31,327 nt of DNA from a virus. The stretch covers positions 1-31,327 of the IMG/VR virus record IMGVR_UViG_3300030389_000508. The stretch is one strand, 5' to 3'. Both the position numbers and the translations under genes were made by a program. Of this stretch, positions 19,527-28,170 are shown piece by piece. The notes below the pieces were generated by a model, which worked only from the letters and a program-made list of their open reading frames with translations, had not been told where the DNA came from and searched no databases. Positions within the stretch are counted from its first letter, which is position 1, and every line of letters begins with the position of its first letter.

Positions 19527-20543
19527 TCATGATAAAGTTAAGTTAAGGTTTCTTCCAACTTCTAAAAATTTAGATCCATTGTATCTAAATACAAATAAAT
19601 CTCCCTTTGAAGCAGTTGTTGTTAATGTTGGCGCTGTATCGTCTTTAAACTCATATACAGCATTAAATGATAGTGTTCTTGATCCAGTGCCATCTTGAAT
19701 AACTAACAAAGAAACAAACTGACCAGCGACACCATTACTACCAGCACCAAGCGCTCTATTACCACCAAGAGTTACTTTTGCAACTGGATTTGCTTGAACG
19801 TCCCAAGAAACAGTAGAAGCATCAGTTAAAGTTGCTTCAGGAAAATATGCTGCATCATTAAATTTTACCTTTCCTGTTCCATTATTGGTAAATTCAATAT
19901 CACCATTAGCTCCGTCTACGATTGTAATATCTGATGAATTAGTCCCAGAGTTTGTATTAAGAACTAAATCTTGTGTGCTGTTACTTGTTAGGGTAGCTGC
20001 AGCTGACCCTGTGCCTATAACAATATTTCCTGTTCCTTTTGGTAAAATTTTGAAACTAACATTTGTTTCTCCACTGGCACCTATAGATGGTGCATTACCA
20101 GTAGCTGCGTTTGTTATCTCTAATTCATTTACAGCCGATGCAGTTTTTTGAAATATTAATTGTTCATTCCCATCATCATCTGCAATAAAGTGAGCATCAT
20201 CTATTTTAATATTAAAACTGTTTGTATCTAAATCACCTCCTAATTGTGGTGAAGTATCTGTAACGATATTTATTCCTGTAACAACACTATCTAAAAAATT
20301 TATTGTGTTTGCTGAGGTATCTATAGTAGCAACCGATATGTCATCGCTACCATCAAAAAATTTTATTTCTAAACTGTTAGACCCTGAGTTGGTCGTATCA
20401 AGCCACATGGTGCCTGTAGTCGCAGAACTAGGTCTAGATGTACCTGAGTGCATAGAATTTAATGCACCTAAGATGTTATTTAACTCGGTACGAAAAGCCG
20501 AAAAACCCTGATTTGAGAGAGTGACATCTGAAACTTGACTCAT
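19527..20543 (-). CDS. Tail fibre/structural protein (338 aa)
   Basis: The N-terminus MSQVSDVTLSNQGFSAFRTE followed by 'LNNILGALNSMHSGTSRPSS' and 'TGTMWLDTTNSGSNSLEIKF' is the typical adaptor start of marine phage fibres. The middle consists of Asn/Thr/Ser-rich beta repeats: 'IFQKTASAVNELEITNAATG', 'FKILPKGTGNIVIGTGSAA', 'SDITIVDGANGDIEFTNNGT'. These 'NI.[IF].[TN].GTG' strands suggest a trimeric beta-helix shaft. The C-terminal 'RTLSFNAVYEFKDDTAPTLT' segment is a compact tip domain seen in similar fibres. It follows the J-like gene, the usual site for the first fibre. Confidence 0.8.
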   Translation of the reverse strand: MSQVSDVTLSNQGFSAFRTELNNILGALNSMHSGTSRPSSATTGTMWLDTTNSGSNSLEIKFFDGSDDISVATIDTSANTINFLDSVVTGINIVTDTSPQLGGDLDTNSFNIKIDDAHFIADDDGNEQLIFQKTASAVNELEITNAATGNAPSIGASGETNVSFKILPKGTGNIVIGTGSAAATLTSNSTQDLVLNTNSGTNSSDITIVDGANGDIEFTNNGTGKVKFNDAAYFPEATLTDASTVSWDVQANPVAKVTLGGNRALGAGSNGVAGQFVSLLVIQDGTGSRTLSFNAVYEFKDDTAPTLTTTASKGDLFVFRYNGSKFLEVGRNLNLTLS

Positions 20544-20566
20544 GTTTTCTATTTACCTCATTTTGA

Positions 20567-23563
20567 TTAACTTTTCAAACCATGACCTAAAGCCACAAAA
20601 TCGAAAGTCCTGTTTATATTACTACCACTATTATTTGTAAATACAATATCAAATCCATTTATTGTTTTATTTGAAATAGAAAAAGTATCACCAGTAGCCA
20701 TGTTTTGTGCTGCGATTCCTATAGCTGGAACTGCAAAAAATGAATTATTAAAAGTAATAGATTTTGTTCCTGTGCCAGATGCAATATCTTCGCCTGTCTC
20801 TTCTCTTTTTTGCATTTTTAAATCTATTGCAATCCCAGAAACAAATGCTCTCGTTTTATTATTTTTATTAGCCAGTCTAAGTCTGAATTTAAAATATCTT
20901 CCCTTAAATGATGTAGAAGTGTTCATTGGTTGAAAACTTGTTGCATCTGCAAGAGAAGTTGTTGAAGTAGCTATTTGTAATTGTGCTGTTGCATTTGTTG
21001 GGTCATTACCATCAAATGGGGCTGGGGCATCATCAAATAGTGATGCACCTCTACCATCATCAAATAAATCGTAAGGGTCTTCAATTTGATCTATGGTGAT
21101 ATGTTTTATAAAAGATGCGTCATAAACATCTGAAAGAGTCAATGTCTGTGCCAATGTATAAAAACCCTCATTATCTATATTTTTTGTTGAATTAGTTGGA
21201 TTCGATGTCGAATCAGTGCCACCTAAATCAAAATTACCTTGTGCAGAATCAAAATTTCCAACAGTTGAGTCAAAATCTGTCACTGTGTCTAATACAATAG
21301 AATTAGTACCAGAACTATCAGTCAACGCTGTATCTTCATCAAAAGTTCCAGCTGTAATATCCTCTGTAAGTGTTTGTATATCTTTAAAATTACTGGTTGC
21401 TGCTGCAATATTTGAATAAATAATTGTTTCATTGTTTGATTCGTTTCCTAATTTATCTACAGCTTTGATACAAAATGCACCATCTCTTACATTGGTTGTA
21501 ATACTTGTTCCTGATGTTCTAGGCACTTGCAACCAATTTACCGATTTATTCCATTGAGCATTGTTGGTAACATTCTGATAACGTATTTCATAAAATGAAA
21601 TATCAAGGTCAGTATTTGCATCCCAGTTAAGTTGCATTTGAGAACTACCTAACATATTGACACTAAAATTAGTTACATCTGCTGGCGGTTCTGTTGCGCC
21701 AACAATTTTTCTAGTTGCAGATACAAATGTTGATTTTGAGCCGATAGTGTTAACAGCTCTTACCCTGACTTGGTATGTAGCTTTATCAATGACGTTTAAA
21801 TGTTGATAACTTAATATCTTTCCTGTTGCAATTTCTTTGAATGTATCTGTAACAGCATTTCCATCAACGTCTAAAGTTTGTTTTATTTGAACTTCGTAAT
21901 TATCAACAAATTTGTCTGGTGATACACCTACTGTTATTAACAATCTTGTTATTACAATACCCTCTGAGTATTCAATTAATTCGTCTGACAAAGTTACTGA
22001 GGCAGGCGGTTGAACACTAAAAGGGTTAGGTAAAGTGGTATCAGGTATTGTAGATGGAGCTACTTGTGTACCAAAAGCATAATAACTATCTTGATGTTCT
22101 GAACATTGTAAAGTAACTGTGTGATCTACGTTCAAAGTCATACCTTGCACACGAAAAGGTTTTGAAGAAAAACTTGGTGTTGCGTGAGTCACGTTGACAA
22201 TATCACCTATAATTAAATCTAGAGCAGTTGCATCTGCTTTTATATTTATGTCTAAACTTGTACGAGAACGTCTTAAAATTATTTCTGCCATTTCCTGAGC
22301 TTGATGAGGATTTGTTAACATTGAAAAATCAAAACGACCCTCTAATAACAACCCCCCGTCTGCTGTTTTCATGGTTGCGTGTTGGTCTGCTGATGCAAGT
22401 CCTGTTTCATCAACAGGGGGAAACTGTGCAGTATCTGATTGATAATTTTTATCAGGATTTATAAAATTAACTATAACTCTATTATAACGAGAATTTTTGT
22501 TTTTGCTGCTTATTTGAATACCACCTAAAATATTATCTTCTGTAAGAGTAATAGCAGCTGAACCAGAACCCTCTACTAATATTTTATATTTACCAGCACT
22601 AAAATTTAAAAACGATCTAGAACCCCTAATAAAATCTTTTACAATATCAATAGCTTTTTTTGATGTATCAACGACTGTATGACTATCCATCAAATCAATG
22701 GTACTTGCGCCAGTAAAAGGTGTAATATCAGTATCACAAACATCACCAGCAGTTTGCCAATCTGCAAAATCTGAATCAAAATAACTGTTTGATATTCCCA
22801 TACCAAATCTATCATTACGCATATAATCTAATAGTTGATAAATTGGATTGTCAGAATATTCCCATGTACTTGATGTATCTGCTCTGTGTGATCCAGAGCC
22901 ACCAGTAACAGTGCTATCTAAGTTAGGGTTATAAACTTTTTTTCCTTGTACAATAGCATTTACAGTAGGCAAAGAACCGAAAGCATCTGGATTCCATTCA
23001 AATTTTAATGATATGTATGCAAGTCCTCTAAGACGATGATTTGATGTCCATGATGATAATGTTGATAATAAACTACAAGCAGATTGTGAATCACTACCAT
23101 AATGAGGTCTGATAGTTATAAGACTTCTAGCACTTGAATCTGCATCAGGCGCTTTAAAAAAGTTTGCATCTGAACTATCAACAGACCTTTCTGTATCATC
23201 AGCTATGTCTCCATCAAATGTTACTAAATTATCATTTACAAATATTGATGTAATATCATTTATTTCACCCTCAGATACAACAATAGCCATATATAAAAAT
23301 TCATTGTCTGTTCCAGATGTTTCTAAAAAAACAACATTTCCACCGACTTTTCTTGTTCCATAAACAACGGGTATGTGTGCATTTGCACTAAATTTATTTA
23401 CTAATACACCTTTTGCTATTTGATCTGAATTGTTGTCTCCAAAATCAGGAATTTCAGGAATTGGATTTAACCAACCAATAACATCTTCTACAATATCAAC
23501 AATTACGTCAACGACATCTTCGACAAAATCAATTATATCTTCAACGGGATTCCAACCACCCAT
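20567..23563 (-). CDS. Tail tip / host specificity protein, phage lambda J-like
   Basis: 998 residues, the largest gene here. A hydrophobic, acidic repeated N-terminus 'DIIDFVEDVVDVIVDIVEDV' ends in 'IGWLNPIPEIPDFG', as in many marine J-like proteins. Next comes 'HIPVVYGTRKVGG', the conserved J signature, and 'HRLRGLAYISLKFEWNPDAF' and 'LLDYMRNDRFGMGIS' of the tip core. A fibronectin-III-like region lies around residues 610-720 ('PPADVTNFSVNMLGSSQMQL', 'NWDANTDLDISFYEIRYQN'). The rest is beta-rich with 'DSTSNPTNSTKN' linkers. It forms the distal tail tip and contacts the host receptor. The ATG overlaps the GNAT gene stop (TAATG). Confidence 0.9.
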   Translation of the reverse strand: MGGWNPVEDIIDFVEDVVDVIVDIVEDVIGWLNPIPEIPDFGDNNSDQIAKGVLVNKFSANAHIPVVYGTRKVGGNVVFLETSGTDNEFLYMAIVVSEGEINDITSIFVNDNLVTFDGDIADDTERSVDSSDANFFKAPDADSSARSLITIRPHYGSDSQSACSLLSTLSSWTSNHRLRGLAYISLKFEWNPDAFGSLPTVNAIVQGKKVYNPNLDSTVTGGSGSHRADTSSTWEYSDNPIYQLLDYMRNDRFGMGISNSYFDSDFADWQTAGDVCDTDITPFTGASTIDLMDSHTVVDTSKKAIDIVKDFIRGSRSFLNFSAGKYKILVEGSGSAAITLTEDNILGGIQISSKNKNSRYNRVIVNFINPDKNYQSDTAQFPPVDETGLASADQHATMKTADGGLLLEGRFDFSMLTNPHQAQEMAEIILRRSRTSLDINIKADATALDLIIGDIVNVTHATPSFSSKPFRVQGMTLNVDHTVTLQCSEHQDSYYAFGTQVAPSTIPDTTLPNPFSVQPPASVTLSDELIEYSEGIVITRLLITVGVSPDKFVDNYEVQIKQTLDVDGNAVTDTFKEIATGKILSYQHLNVIDKATYQVRVRAVNTIGSKSTFVSATRKIVGATEPPADVTNFSVNMLGSSQMQLNWDANTDLDISFYEIRYQNVTNNAQWNKSVNWLQVPRTSGTSITTNVRDGAFCIKAVDKLGNESNNETIIYSNIAAATSNFKDIQTLTEDITAGTFDEDTALTDSSGTNSIVLDTVTDFDSTVGNFDSAQGNFDLGGTDSTSNPTNSTKNIDNEGFYTLAQTLTLSDVYDASFIKHITIDQIEDPYDLFDDGRGASLFDDAPAPFDGNDPTNATAQLQIATSTTSLADATSFQPMNTSTSFKGRYFKFRLRLANKNNKTRAFVSGIAIDLKMQKREETGEDIASGTGTKSITFNNSFFAVPAIGIAAQNMATGDTFSISNKTINGFDIVFTNNSGSNINRTFDFVALGHGLKS

Positions 23564-24006
23564 TACATTAATCTCCAGTTACTACCCATGTTTTCAAAAC
23601 CTAATCTTTCAAAAACTGGGTCTATGTCTAATTTAGATGTTATTGATAAAACAATAGGGTTGTTATCTGCAACTTTTTTAATCATATCAATTAACTGTTT
23701 TACTAATTTATAATTACGAAATTTTTGTTGTATATAAATCATTTGAATAATCATAATTTTTGATTTGCTAAACCAATATTCAGATTTGTTGAATATACAA
23801 CAACCGACAATTTTATCTCTATCTAAATCTTTTATACAAATAATTTTACCAACTTTTAAAAAGTTATTTAGATATTTATTTAATTTAACTGTGTCTACTT
23901 CTGGAAACTTTAAATCAGTTAAATCTTTTTCTTTATAATTTTTTAGTAAATCGTGTAATTCTGATATATCTTTTTTTTCTGCTTGATACAAATGAACACT
24001 TGTCAT
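23563..24006 (-). CDS. GNAT-family acetyltransferase-like protein
   Basis: 147 residues from the ATG at 24006, which overlaps the upstream stop as ATGA and has GGGGA 7 nt before it; a start at 24018 is less likely. The order of elements fits the GNAT fold: 'LYQAEKKDISELHDLLKNYK' (strand and helix 1), 'CIKDLDRDKIVGCCIFNKS' (strands 2-3), 'IMIIQMIYIQQKFRNYKLVK' (strand 4 and the acetyl-CoA loop), 'PIVLSITSKLDIDPVFERLG' and 'FENMGSNWRLM' (C-terminal strands). The usual R-G-x-G/A pyrophosphate loop is replaced by R-N-Y-K, so cofactor binding may be weak or changed. It lies inside the tail-tip module, an odd place for an enzyme; it may modify a tail or host protein. Confidence 0.75.
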   Translation of the reverse strand: MTSVHLYQAEKKDISELHDLLKNYKEKDLTDLKFPEVDTVKLNKYLNNFLKVGKIICIKDLDRDKIVGCCIFNKSEYWFSKSKIMIIQMIYIQQKFRNYKLVKQLIDMIKKVADNNPIVLSITSKLDIDPVFERLGFENMGSNWRLM

Positions 24007-24569
24007 ATTCTTCCCCATTTAATGTCTCTTACAGTCAAAGCTGCAAACTCCATACCTTTGTCTGAACTAAAAAATCTTTGTTGAGAATTATCTGTTGTTG
24101 TTCTTCCACTTGTCTTGCTAAAGTTTCCCCAATGAGACGTAACTGTTAAAATTAAATTAGCAGTTGAGGTATTGTCACTTATTTTATATTCATCTATAGT
24201 TCCGTAAAATAACAAAAATGGGTCACTAATTAAAGCATTGTTATTATCTAAATAACCTCTGTATATAAAAACATTATCGTTAATAATATTTTCACTAAGA
24301 GCTACAGATACATAAGTTTGATCTACTGCTGATAAACTTAACGATAGAGAGTTTTTAGTAGGTTTATTTGTTTCACTGACACCCGTTATACTTCTAAGAT
24401 GACCATTTGATAAGTAAGTTCTTGATGTTCCTGATATACTTGATGTTAAATCAAAACTAGCATTTGTTAAATATATTGGAGTTGAAAAACCTATCTCTAC
24501 TAAAACAACGGGGTCAATAATTCCTGTTGCTAATTGTGTTTTTACCGAACTGGATAAACCTCTTGCCAT
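24003..24569 (-). CDS. Tail tip/baseplate hub protein, DUF2163-like (188 aa)
   Basis: Begins MARGLSSSVKTQLATGIIDP, then 'VVLVEIGFSTPIYLTNASFD' with a 'V.L[VI]E[IF].F....Y.T' strand pattern typical of DUF2163-like tail-tip proteins. 'RSITGVSETNKPTKNSLSLS' and 'FIYRGYLDNNNALISDPFLL' then 'FYGTIDEYKI' follow that family's beta-rich hub layout. The C-terminal 'HWGNFSKTSGRTTTDNSQQR' and 'FFSSDKGMEFAA' is a conserved-looking 'R.....Q..F..D' ending. It lies between the tape measure side and J, matching lambda L/K positions. Role: part of the tail tip hub. Family number from memory. Confidence 0.7.
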   Translation of the reverse strand: MARGLSSSVKTQLATGIIDPVVLVEIGFSTPIYLTNASFDLTSSISGTSRTYLSNGHLRSITGVSETNKPTKNSLSLSLSAVDQTYVSVALSENIINDNVFIYRGYLDNNNALISDPFLLFYGTIDEYKISDNTSTANLILTVTSHWGNFSKTSGRTTTDNSQQRFFSSDKGMEFAALTVRDIKWGRI

Positions 24570-25177
24570 TATAAACTTTCAATAACATCAAACTCAAAAT
24601 TAAAAAGTAAATTACCATCTTTATCGTTAGAATTGGTTTTAAACTCTTGTGTATCACTTGTTAAATGAACTGTTACAGGAATAGACGTATAAGTAACAGA
24701 GCTATTATCAGCTAAAGCAGTCCTTAAAGGTGGTTCAATAGTTACTGTTGCTGCATTACTTGATGATGTTACGTCTGAAACTATCATATATACTTTATCA
24801 TGTGCAAATTTTATTAAATCACCAGCTTTTAATCGACCAGAACCATCACTAGCAAAAGCATCAATAGCTATAGTTGTGTCTCCAGCAGAATGCGACCCGT
24901 TCACCAATAAAGTTCCTGTTTCATTACCCTGACTATCAAATGTAGTCGGTAGAGTAATAGTAAAACTTTCTTTTTGACTTCTTTGTTTTACTATAAAAGC
25001 CATGATCGGGGCGAAATCTGCTCGGTTCATAGGAGGATATGAAACTGTAAAACTAAACCTTTGTCCCTGAATTTGTCTCCTAAATGTTTTTCCACTATCA
25101 GTTTCACTAAATAAAGTTTTTTGATTTGATTTAAAATTGATTGCATTAAATTCTGTGTTAGGTAAAGTTCCACTCAT
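24569..25177 (-). CDS. Distal tail/tip protein (202 aa)
   Basis: Begins MSGTLPNTEFNAINFKSNQK. 'KTFRRQIQGQRFSFTVSYPP' and 'MNRADFAPIMAFIVKQRSQK' are a strand-helix unit common to tip proteins downstream of the tape measure. 'ESFTITLPTTFDSQGNETGT' and 'IDAFASDGSGRLKAGDLIKF' suggest a beta-sandwich with an inserted barrel. It is beta-rich, with no enzymatic motif. The gene overlaps the tape measure start by 4 nt and the next gene by 1 nt, and holds the lambda M-like position, the connector between tape measure and tip. The functional call is by position and fold appearance. Confidence 0.65.
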   Translation of the reverse strand: MSGTLPNTEFNAINFKSNQKTLFSETDSGKTFRRQIQGQRFSFTVSYPPMNRADFAPIMAFIVKQRSQKESFTITLPTTFDSQGNETGTLLVNGSHSAGDTTIAIDAFASDGSGRLKAGDLIKFAHDKVYMIVSDVTSSSNAATVTIEPPLRTALADNSSVTYTSIPVTVHLTSDTQEFKTNSNDKDGNLLFNFEFDVIESL

Positions 25178-27081
25178 ACTATTGCCATTTTACCCTTTTC
25201 ATTTACTGCACTGTTAATAATACCGACTATTGTACCTCTACTATTAACTAATAATTCATTAAACCCTCTAGCATCAACAGTATTTATATTGAAGTTTACT
25301 GTTACTGGTTGTCCACCACCAAGTTGATGATTTGGAATTACATTTGATGGTTTGTCAGGTACTATTAACTCTGGGCCAGCCTCTCCAACTAAAAATGGCT
25401 GTCCTTGATTCATTCTACCACCAAGTCGTCTGCCTTGATATTTTTGTGATGCTATTGTTGCTATCTGGGCCGCACCTAAACCCGCTATTAAAGCAGCAAT
25501 TGGAATACCAAATGGCCCCATCCCTAAGGCTCTTGTGACACCTCTTGCAGTATTAACAACTGCATCTGCAATCGCTAAGGCTTTATTTACTTGGAATGCT
25601 TTTTTATTTGTTTTTGCTAGTTCACCTAAAAGTTCACGACCACTAGCTTTCATCAAGTCCATTCTTTCTTTATTACTTAATTTATCAAGTTCAAACATAT
25701 TAAAATTTCTGTTTTTTATTTCTTCAATATTTTTCTTTAATCTGTCCTCTCTAATTCTTGCTTCTTCATCCACAGATTCTTTTACTAATCTTAATCTTTC
25801 TTTTATTCCCTCAAGTTTAATTTTCATTTCTAACGAATTTAAATCTTTTAAATGTTTTTCGAGAATACGCATTTCAAGTTCTCTATCAGAACCTTGATCT
25901 ATTCTAAGTTGAGTCATAGCCGAGAGTTTTTGTCTTTGGTCTTCAACTAAAGCTAACTCTTTTTCTTGTTTATCTTCTAATAATTCTAATTCTGATTTGA
26001 ATTGTTCTTTAAGTTTGTCAATGTTTTTTGCATTTGCCTCTATTGATTTTTGTGTTTCTTTATGAATATCAAAAATAGGCATATCTTTTATGATTACATT
26101 TTCTAAAGCGTTCCCTGTATCATTGATAGCTTGTTCGAAATCTTCCATTGATTCAATATTCTTTTTTACTTCACCATCAATAACTCCTAAAAATCTTAAA
26201 AAATCTCCAAACTTTTTAACAACAAATGCAACGGATTGACCAACCTTTTCAAATGCAAAATTTACAGCACTCAATAAAAAAGATGTTAATTTTCCAAGTA
26301 ATGCTATCAATGGTTCTATAAATTGTATTGTGGCGGCTAGATTATTTGTAAATCTAGTAACTTCTGGCGACACTTCTTGTCCGAATGCATCTTTTAAATT
26401 ATCTAATGCTATACCAAAGTTTGAGAATGATACCGATAAGTTATCTAATTTTTCTTCTGTAGCACCAGCAAACTCTTCTCCTAATCCTTTTTCTAATGCT
26501 TTGAGTATTTTTCTAGCACCCTCTGTTGTTTGTCCAAACTTAGATATTTCTAAACGTGTTATACCTAATTGTTTTTCTAATATTCTAAATACTGGGATAC
26601 CACGATCTGCTATTTGATTAAGTTCTTCTAAGCCTAGACCACCTTGAACACCTCTACTAAACACTCTAGTCATAGCTTCAAGGACACCAATCTGATCGGT
26701 TGTTACTGCTGCAGTGTCAGTAAATACTCTTAAAAGTTTTTCTGTTGGTTCTATACCACTTGCTTTTAATGTAATGAATGATCGTGATAAGTCTTGGACA
26801 GAAAACTGAGTTCTTGTTGCAAAATCAGAAATAAAATCGAATGCTTGTTTGCCTGCTTCTGCTGAGCCTGTAACTGATTTTAATGAGTCTCTTAAATCCT
26901 CAAACTCTGCTGTAACTCTTAATACTTCTCTTACAACTAAAGCACCTCCAATAGCTGCTAGAGCTGCTTTTAATTTACCAGCAGAACTTTTAACTTTATC
27001 TAAATTACCTTGAACATTTTTAAGGGCTTGTTTGGATTTATCCTTTGCAATTATATCTATATTTACTTTTTTAGTTGCCAT
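25174..27081 (-). CDS. Tail tape measure protein
   Basis: 635 residues. The N-terminal part has the tape measure pattern: 'DIIAKDKSKQALKNVQGNLD', 'GKLKAALAAIGGALVVREVL', 'FEDLRDSLKSVTGSAEAGKQ', then 'FATRTQFSVQDLSRSFITLK', 'GLGLEELNQIADRGIPVFRI' and 'EKLDNLSVSFSNFGIALDNL'. A hydrophobic stretch (about 255-285) and a long charged coiled coil ('KSELELLEDKQEKELALVED') follow, then a hydrophobic 'GIPIAALIAGLGAAQIATIA' and a Gly-rich 'GRRLGGRMNQGQPFLVGEAG' tail. Using the usual rule of about 0.15 nm per residue, the tail would be near 95 nm. The ATG overlaps the stop of the frameshifted chaperone (TAATG). Confidence 0.92.
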   Translation of the reverse strand: MATKKVNIDIIAKDKSKQALKNVQGNLDKVKSSAGKLKAALAAIGGALVVREVLRVTAEFEDLRDSLKSVTGSAEAGKQAFDFISDFATRTQFSVQDLSRSFITLKASGIEPTEKLLRVFTDTAAVTTDQIGVLEAMTRVFSRGVQGGLGLEELNQIADRGIPVFRILEKQLGITRLEISKFGQTTEGARKILKALEKGLGEEFAGATEEKLDNLSVSFSNFGIALDNLKDAFGQEVSPEVTRFTNNLAATIQFIEPLIALLGKLTSFLLSAVNFAFEKVGQSVAFVVKKFGDFLRFLGVIDGEVKKNIESMEDFEQAINDTGNALENVIIKDMPIFDIHKETQKSIEANAKNIDKLKEQFKSELELLEDKQEKELALVEDQRQKLSAMTQLRIDQGSDRELEMRILEKHLKDLNSLEMKIKLEGIKERLRLVKESVDEEARIREDRLKKNIEEIKNRNFNMFELDKLSNKERMDLMKASGRELLGELAKTNKKAFQVNKALAIADAVVNTARGVTRALGMGPFGIPIAALIAGLGAAQIATIASQKYQGRRLGGRMNQGQPFLVGEAGPELIVPDKPSNVIPNHQLGGGQPVTVNFNINTVDARGFNELLVNSRGTIVGIINSAVNEKGKMAIV

Positions 27082-27598
27082 TATCTAAATCTTACATTTT
27101 GTTTTTTTTGTTCGTTTTCAATTTCTTCTCTTTGTTGTTCAAAGTATGCAATCCACATATTAAACTCAAAGACACTCATTTGCAATATTTCTGGAATGGT
27201 TTTGTGTAATCTTTCTGCAACAGCGATTACATTATAGACTTCAGGATTTTTTAGTTTTTTTTTGCGTCCTCGTAGTCAGAACCCAAAATCTGATTCGAGA
27301 CTCTGGCAATAATATCTGTATCTGCCTTTTTTTTGAAACTAAGTATATGTGAAGCATTAAACATTTTGTTGTGATCTTTGTCTAACGCCTTTTCAATTAT
27401 GACATCAATAAGTATATTTAGGTCTCCAGTATTAGCTCCTTTAAATAATTTGGATTTCTCCATCATATTAAAAGGTTTAGCATGGATAGCTTTATCACCC
27501 ACAAGTCCCCACTCAGGAACTTCTATAATTTTTATTTCTGTTTCTTCAAAATGACTTCGTATTCCGTCAAAATAGTCGGTTTTATTATCGTCAGGCAT
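27081..27598 (-). CDS. Tail assembly chaperone, -1 frameshift fused form (gpGT-like)
   Basis: A -1 shift on A-AAA-AAC (27260-27254) joins the 115-aa short form to 57 further codons, giving about 172 residues. The T part, read by hand, is LKNPEVYNVIAVAERLHKTI then 'PEILQMSVFEFNMWIAYFEQ' then QREEIENEQKKQNVRFR and TAA. That segment looks like real protein: helical with conserved-looking 'MS..EF..WIAYF', a hallmark of T-domain chaperones ('W.AYf..E/Q'). It is open throughout and ends in TAATG with the tape measure ATG. Without frameshifting, 27081-27250 would be a non-coding gap in an otherwise gapless operon. The T part recruits tail tube subunits to the tape measure. Confidence 0.88.
27251..27598 (-). 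CDS. Tail assembly chaperone, short form (gpG-like)
   Basis: 115 residues, beginning MPDDNKTDYFDGIRSHFEET. An acidic start is followed by 'IIEVPEWGLVGDKAIHAKPF' (the 'W G' and 'V..F' strand pattern seen in tail assembly chaperones) and helices 'SKLFKGANTGDLNILIDVII' and 'ADTDIIARVSNQILG'. It lies between tail tube and tape measure, where lambda gpG lies. It ends ...EDAKKN at a stop just after a nine-A run. A second frame continues to the tape measure start (see the fused form). It should bind the tape measure protein until tail tube assembly. Confidence 0.85.
   Translation of the reverse strand: MPDDNKTDYFDGIRSHFEETEIKIIEVPEWGLVGDKAIHAKPFNMMEKSKLFKGANTGDLNILIDVIIEKALDKDHNKMFNASHILSFKKKADTDIIARVSNQILGSDYEDAKKN
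27254..27260 (-). promoter_or_regulatory. Programmed -1 ribosomal frameshift slippery site
   Basis: On the minus strand the heptamer A-AAA-AAC is in the correct phase (X-XXY-YYZ) within GCA-AAA-AAA-AAC-TAA. It is followed at once by the zero-frame stop, as in several known G/GT cassettes. A nine-A run precedes the C, so both slip codons re-pair perfectly or nearly so in the -1 frame. I did not identify a downstream stimulatory stem. Confidence 0.85.
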
Positions 27599-27606
27599 AA
27601 ATTAAA

Positions 27607-27993
27607 TTATACTGTGCCGATAGTTAAGCCGCCGTTACCTTGTAAAGATACTGTTCTTGTTGTCACTCCATCTAAAGTTACACCAACACTCATTCCAGTT
27701 ACGATCCCTGTTCCTGATAATTTTTGTTCTCCTGAACCTGAACCCTCTGGCATGAACTCTAAACTTACACTTGCGCCTTGTGTCAAAGTACCTTGTGCAG
27801 TATCGTCATCGTCAAAATTCATATCAATAGAGGCTGTAAATGTTCCTCTACCAACAACATAAGATTTCATTGAACTTCCTAATGCTGTGTCTTCTACGAT
27901 ATCGTGTGTTGTATCTATAGTGAATCCAGTTGCTTGACCGATATTAGTTCCGCCAATATGAACAACTGCGTCTTTACCATGATGAGTAGCCAT
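27607..27993 (-). CDS. Major tail protein (tail tube)
   Basis: 128 residues. It begins MATHHGKDAVVHIGGTNIGQ, then 'ATGFTIDTTHDIVEDTALGS', a strand-helix pattern typical of phage tail tube subunits. It continues 'VVGRGTFTASIDMNFDDDDT' and 'GASVSLEFMPEGSGSGEQKL', and ends with 'VTLDGVTTRTVSLQGNGGLT'. The size fits single-domain tube proteins. A strong AAAAGGAG site precedes the ATG (about 11 nt), as expected for an abundant virion protein. Gene order (terminator protein, tube, chaperones, tape measure) matches siphoviruses. It polymerises around the tape measure to form the tail tube. Confidence 0.85.
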   Translation of the reverse strand: MATHHGKDAVVHIGGTNIGQATGFTIDTTHDIVEDTALGSSMKSYVVGRGTFTASIDMNFDDDDTAQGTLTQGASVSLEFMPEGSGSGEQKLSGTGIVTGMSVGVTLDGVTTRTVSLQGNGGLTIGTV

Positions 27994-27999
27994 AATTTA

Positions 28000-28170
28000 T
28001 TACTCCTTTTCTTTCTTAGATTCTTTTATAACTTTTTGAGTTTCTTTTTCAACTGATATTTTTTTATTTTTACCCTCAACAGTGAAACCCTGTTTTTCAT
28101 AATACTCTTTAAAGTCAGGCGATATTTTTATTTTATTATCTCCCTTAACCATTACTATATCCATCGTCAT
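28000..28170 (-). CDS. 56-aa charged mini-protein before the tail tube
   Basis: Translated by hand: MTMDIVMVKGDNKIKISPDF then 'KEYYEKQGFTVEGKNKKISV' then EKETQKVIKESKKEKE and TAA. A compact 'DFKEYYEKQGF.V' start, in which '[FY]...GF.V' resembles a small winged or beta unit, leads to a Lys/Glu tail. The ATG overlaps the upstream TAA (TAATG), and its last codons form the Shine-Dalgarno of the tail tube gene. The coupling and the absence of stops support a real gene. Unknown function; it may be a head-tail joining or tail tube cofactor. Confidence 0.65.
   Translation of the reverse strand: MTMDIVMVKGDNKIKISPDFKEYYEKQGFTVEGKNKKISVEKETQKVIKESKKEKE

Noticed and set aside
22228-22464. Plus-strand 78-aa frame in the J-like gene
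   Set aside because: Out of frame and antisense in a conserved structural gene.
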